A DNA stretch of 7,764 nt, taken from the NCBI GenBank assembly GCA_019236545.1, contig JAFAIV010000219.1:1-7764 (forward strand). Direction: 5' to 3'. The translations under genes and the position numbers were made by a program. The stretch is from Actinomycetota bacterium. GTDB lineage: Bacteria > Actinomycetota > Thermoleophilia > Gaiellales > Gaiellaceae. How positions within the stretch are numbered: the first letter of the stretch is position 1; each line of letters opens with the position of its first letter. Positions 6,374 to 7,764 of this stretch are shown piece by piece. The notes beneath the pieces are model-generated. The model was not told where the DNA came from. It saw only the letters and a program-made list of their open reading frames with translations, and did not search any database.

Positions 6374-7150
6374 CTACATGCCCATCGCGTGATAGCCGCT
6401 GTCCACGTAGAGCGTGGTGGCGGTCACGTTGCGCGCTGCGTCCGAGAGGAGGTACGCGGCGGCGGCGCCGACGTCGTCGGCGGAGACGTGGCGACGGAGC
6501 GGGGCGCGCTCCTCGACGATGTCCTCCATCGTCGTGAAGCCGGCGATCGAGCGGGCCGCGAGCGTGCGCACCGGGCCGGCCGAGATCGCGTTGACGCGGA
6601 TGTTCTTCCGGCCGAGGTCCCAGGCGAGGTACTTGACCGAGGAGTCGAGCGTCGCCTTCGCGACGCCCATGACGTTGTAGTGCGGCACGGCGCGCTCGCC
6701 GCCGAGGTACGTCATCGTCACGATCGAGCCGCCGCCGGCCTTCTCCATCAGCGGCTCGGCGGCGCGGGCGCACGCGACGAGCGAGTACGCGCTGATGTCG
6801 AGCGCGAGCCAGAACCGCTCGCGCGGCGTGTCGGTGAAGCGGCCCTCGAGATCCTCCGCCGCGGCGAACGCGACGGAGTGCACGAGGATGTCCAACTCGC
6901 CGCCGAACGTCTCCCCGGCCTCGGCGAAGACGCGCGCGATGTCGTCGTCGGAGCGGACGTCGCATTCGGTCACGAGCTCGCCGCTCACGCTGCCGGCCAG
7001 CTCGCGGACGGTCTCCTCGATGCGCTCGCCCTGGTACGTGAACGCGAGCCGCGCGCCGCCCGCCGCGAGCTGCTGCGCGATGGCCCACGCGATCGAGCGC
7101 TTGTTAGCGACGCCGAGAACGAGCGCGCGCTTGCCGGAGAAGTCGGCCAC
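6374..7150 (-). CDS. fabI: Enoyl-[acyl-carrier-protein] reductase (NADH-type FabI)
   Basis: A 258-residue short-chain dehydrogenase-fold enzyme that carries out the last reductive step of each fatty acid elongation cycle, reducing trans-2-enoyl-ACP. FabI-specific features are the nucleotide-binding motif GVANKRSIAWAIA (13-25), HSVAFA (91-96), the catalytic Tyr pair and Lys in TYLGGERAVPHYNVMGVAKA (Y148, Y158, K165; Y-x6-K), RVNAISAGPVRTL (185-197) and the C-terminal YVDSGYHAMGM. Length is standard. The GTG start at 7150 places MADFSGKRALV where family members begin. AGGA lies 7 nt upstream, and TAGGAT ends 6 nt upstream, so the mRNA could be leaderless. It is the first gene of a pair with the aminotransferase and runs divergently from the S8 protease gene. 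Confidence 0.97.
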   Translation of the reverse strand: MADFSGKRALVLGVANKRSIAWAIAQQLAAGGARLAFTYQGERIEETVRELAGSVSGELVTECDVRSDDDIARVFAEAGETFGGELDILVHSVAFAAAEDLEGRFTDTPRERFWLALDISAYSLVACARAAEPLMEKAGGGSIVTMTYLGGERAVPHYNVMGVAKATLDSSVKYLAWDLGRKNIRVNAISAGPVRTLAARSIAGFTTMEDIVEERAPLRRHVSADDVGAAAAYLLSDAARNVTATTLYVDSGYHAMGM

Positions 7151-7156
7151 CGCGCG

Positions 7157-7162
7157 ATCCTA
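7157..7162 (-). promoter_or_regulatory. Candidate -10 element for fabI (possible leaderless start)
   Basis: TAGGAT on the minus strand fits TANNNT, a common actinobacterial -10 form. Six bases lie between it and the GTG, so transcription would start at or next to the start codon. No convincing -35 is visible. The AGGA inside it could instead serve as a Shine-Dalgarno, so the two readings compete. Confidence 0.35.
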
Positions 7163-7181
7163 GCGTTACCCTGCGTCTCCC

Positions 7182-7764
7182 TTGCGCCGCGTCGTCCCGC
7201 TGCTCGTCACGTGCGCGTCGCTCGCCGCGGCCGTTCCCGCGGCCGCGCAGCTGGAGCCCGTCGTCCGCCCTGCCGGCCTTCCGCGCGTCCACGCGGGGAC
7301 GATCCCGCTGCAGCGCGGGACGGCCGAGGTGCGCGTGATCGCGGCGCTCGCCGCGCCGCCGCTGGCCCAGGTCTACGGCCGCGGGCTCTCCGCCTACGGG
7401 GCCCGCCGGAAGCTCGCGGTGCACAGCGCGGCCGCGCGCACGTACGTCGCCCGGCTGGCGGCCGCGCAGGCGCGCGCGGTGGCACAGCTGCGTGCGGCGA
7501 TCCCGCAGGCGCGCGTACAGGAGCGGTTCCGCATCCTCCTCGACGCCGTCACCGTCCAGCTGCCGGCGGGGCAGCTGCCGCGGTTCCTCGCCCTGCGGAC
7601 GTTCACGAAGGTCTACCCGAGCCTCCAGTACCGGCTCGCCGACGACACGTCGCCCGGGATCATCGGCGCCGACGTCGCGCAGAGGACGCTCGGCGCGGAC
7701 GGCACCGGCGAGAAGATCGCCGTCGTCGACGACGGGATCGACCAGACGAACCCGTTCTTCGACC
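7182..7764 (+). CDS. Secreted subtilisin-like (S8) serine protease, N-terminal part; 3' end outside window
   Basis: 194 complete codons are present, still open at the window end. Translation from TTG at 7182 gives an N-terminal MRR, a hydrophobic stretch (VVPLLVTCASLAAAV) and a signal-peptidase site VPAAA|QLEP after A22, so the product should be exported. Residues 81-107 form an Ala-rich helix. Residues about 113-152 (VQERFRILLDAVTVQLPAG... to YPSLQYRL) match an I9-type inhibitor propeptide. GTGEKIAVVDDGID (174-187) is the first catalytic motif of family S8, with catalytic Asp183. The His and Ser motifs would lie beyond the window. Start choice: TAG at 7161 is in frame and TTG is the only start-like codon between it and the signal peptide. 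No Shine-Dalgarno is visible. Confidence 0.85.
   Translation, partial: MRRVVPLLVTCASLAAAVPAAAQLEPVVRPAGLPRVHAGTIPLQRGTAEVRVIAALAAPPLAQVYGRGLSAYGARRKLAVHSAAARTYVARLAAAQARAVAQLRAAIPQARVQERFRILLDAVTVQLPAGQLPRFLALRTFTKVYPSLQYRLADDTSPGIIGADVAQRTLGADGTGEKIAVVDDGIDQTNPFFD

Noticed and set aside
6863..6880. FabI has Ala at the position where E. coli FabI has Gly93 (HSVAFA), a site of triclosan resistance changes
   Set aside because: Ala at this position is normal in triclosan-sensitive FabI proteins such as that of Staphylococcus aureus, so no resistance can be inferred.
7182..7250. Lipoprotein signal at the protease N-terminus (Cys11)
   Set aside because: The residues before Cys11 are L-V-T, which do not fit the lipobox (Gly/Ala/Ser expected just before Cys), and a good AxA cleavage site follows at residue 22.

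Overview
The window is very GC-rich bacterial DNA with strong G/C bias at third codon positions, GTG and TTG starts, and genes packed with almost no spacer. This fits a high-GC actinomycete. The protein styles (FabI, AlkX/YcaQ-like, S8 protease, APC permease) suggest a soil Actinomycetota lineage such as Thermoleophilia, but that is an inference from style and was not tested. I see no rRNA, tRNA, CRISPR array, transposon or phage gene. Nearly all of the sequence is coding.

Left block, plus strand (1-1777): three tightly stacked genes. They are the C-terminal end of a BNR/Asp-box beta-propeller protein (1-330, start outside the window), a MoaD/ThiS-like small protein ending in Gly-Gly (332-595), and an AlkX/YcaQ-type DNA glycosylase (599-1777). 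The spacers are 1 and 3 bp.

Middle block, minus strand (5138 down to 1774): a likely three-gene operon. The order is an APC-family permease, a calcineurin-like metallophosphoesterase and a NodB-fold (polysaccharide deacetylase family) amidohydrolase. The first junction is a stop codon abutting the next start, and the second is a 4-bp ATGA overlap. The amidohydrolase has no signal peptide, so it probably acts in the cytoplasm on something the permease imports. The last codon of this operon overlaps the last codon of the plus-strand glycosylase in a shared CTAG.

Right block, minus strand (7150 down to 5209): fabI (enoyl-ACP reductase, fatty acid elongation) followed 4 bp later by a fold-type I PLP-dependent aminotransferase. 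The aminotransferase keeps its Schiff-base lysine but seems to lack the usual Asp that pairs with the cofactor ring. A 70-bp spacer with a perfect 7-bp inverted repeat separates this pair from the permease operon.

Right edge, plus strand (7182 onward): the start of a secreted subtilisin-like (S8) protease, running divergently from fabI across only 31 bp and continuing past the window end.

The best candidates for undescribed biology are the permease-phosphoesterase-amidohydrolase operon, the propeller plus Gly-Gly protein pair, and the aminotransferase with altered cofactor contacts.
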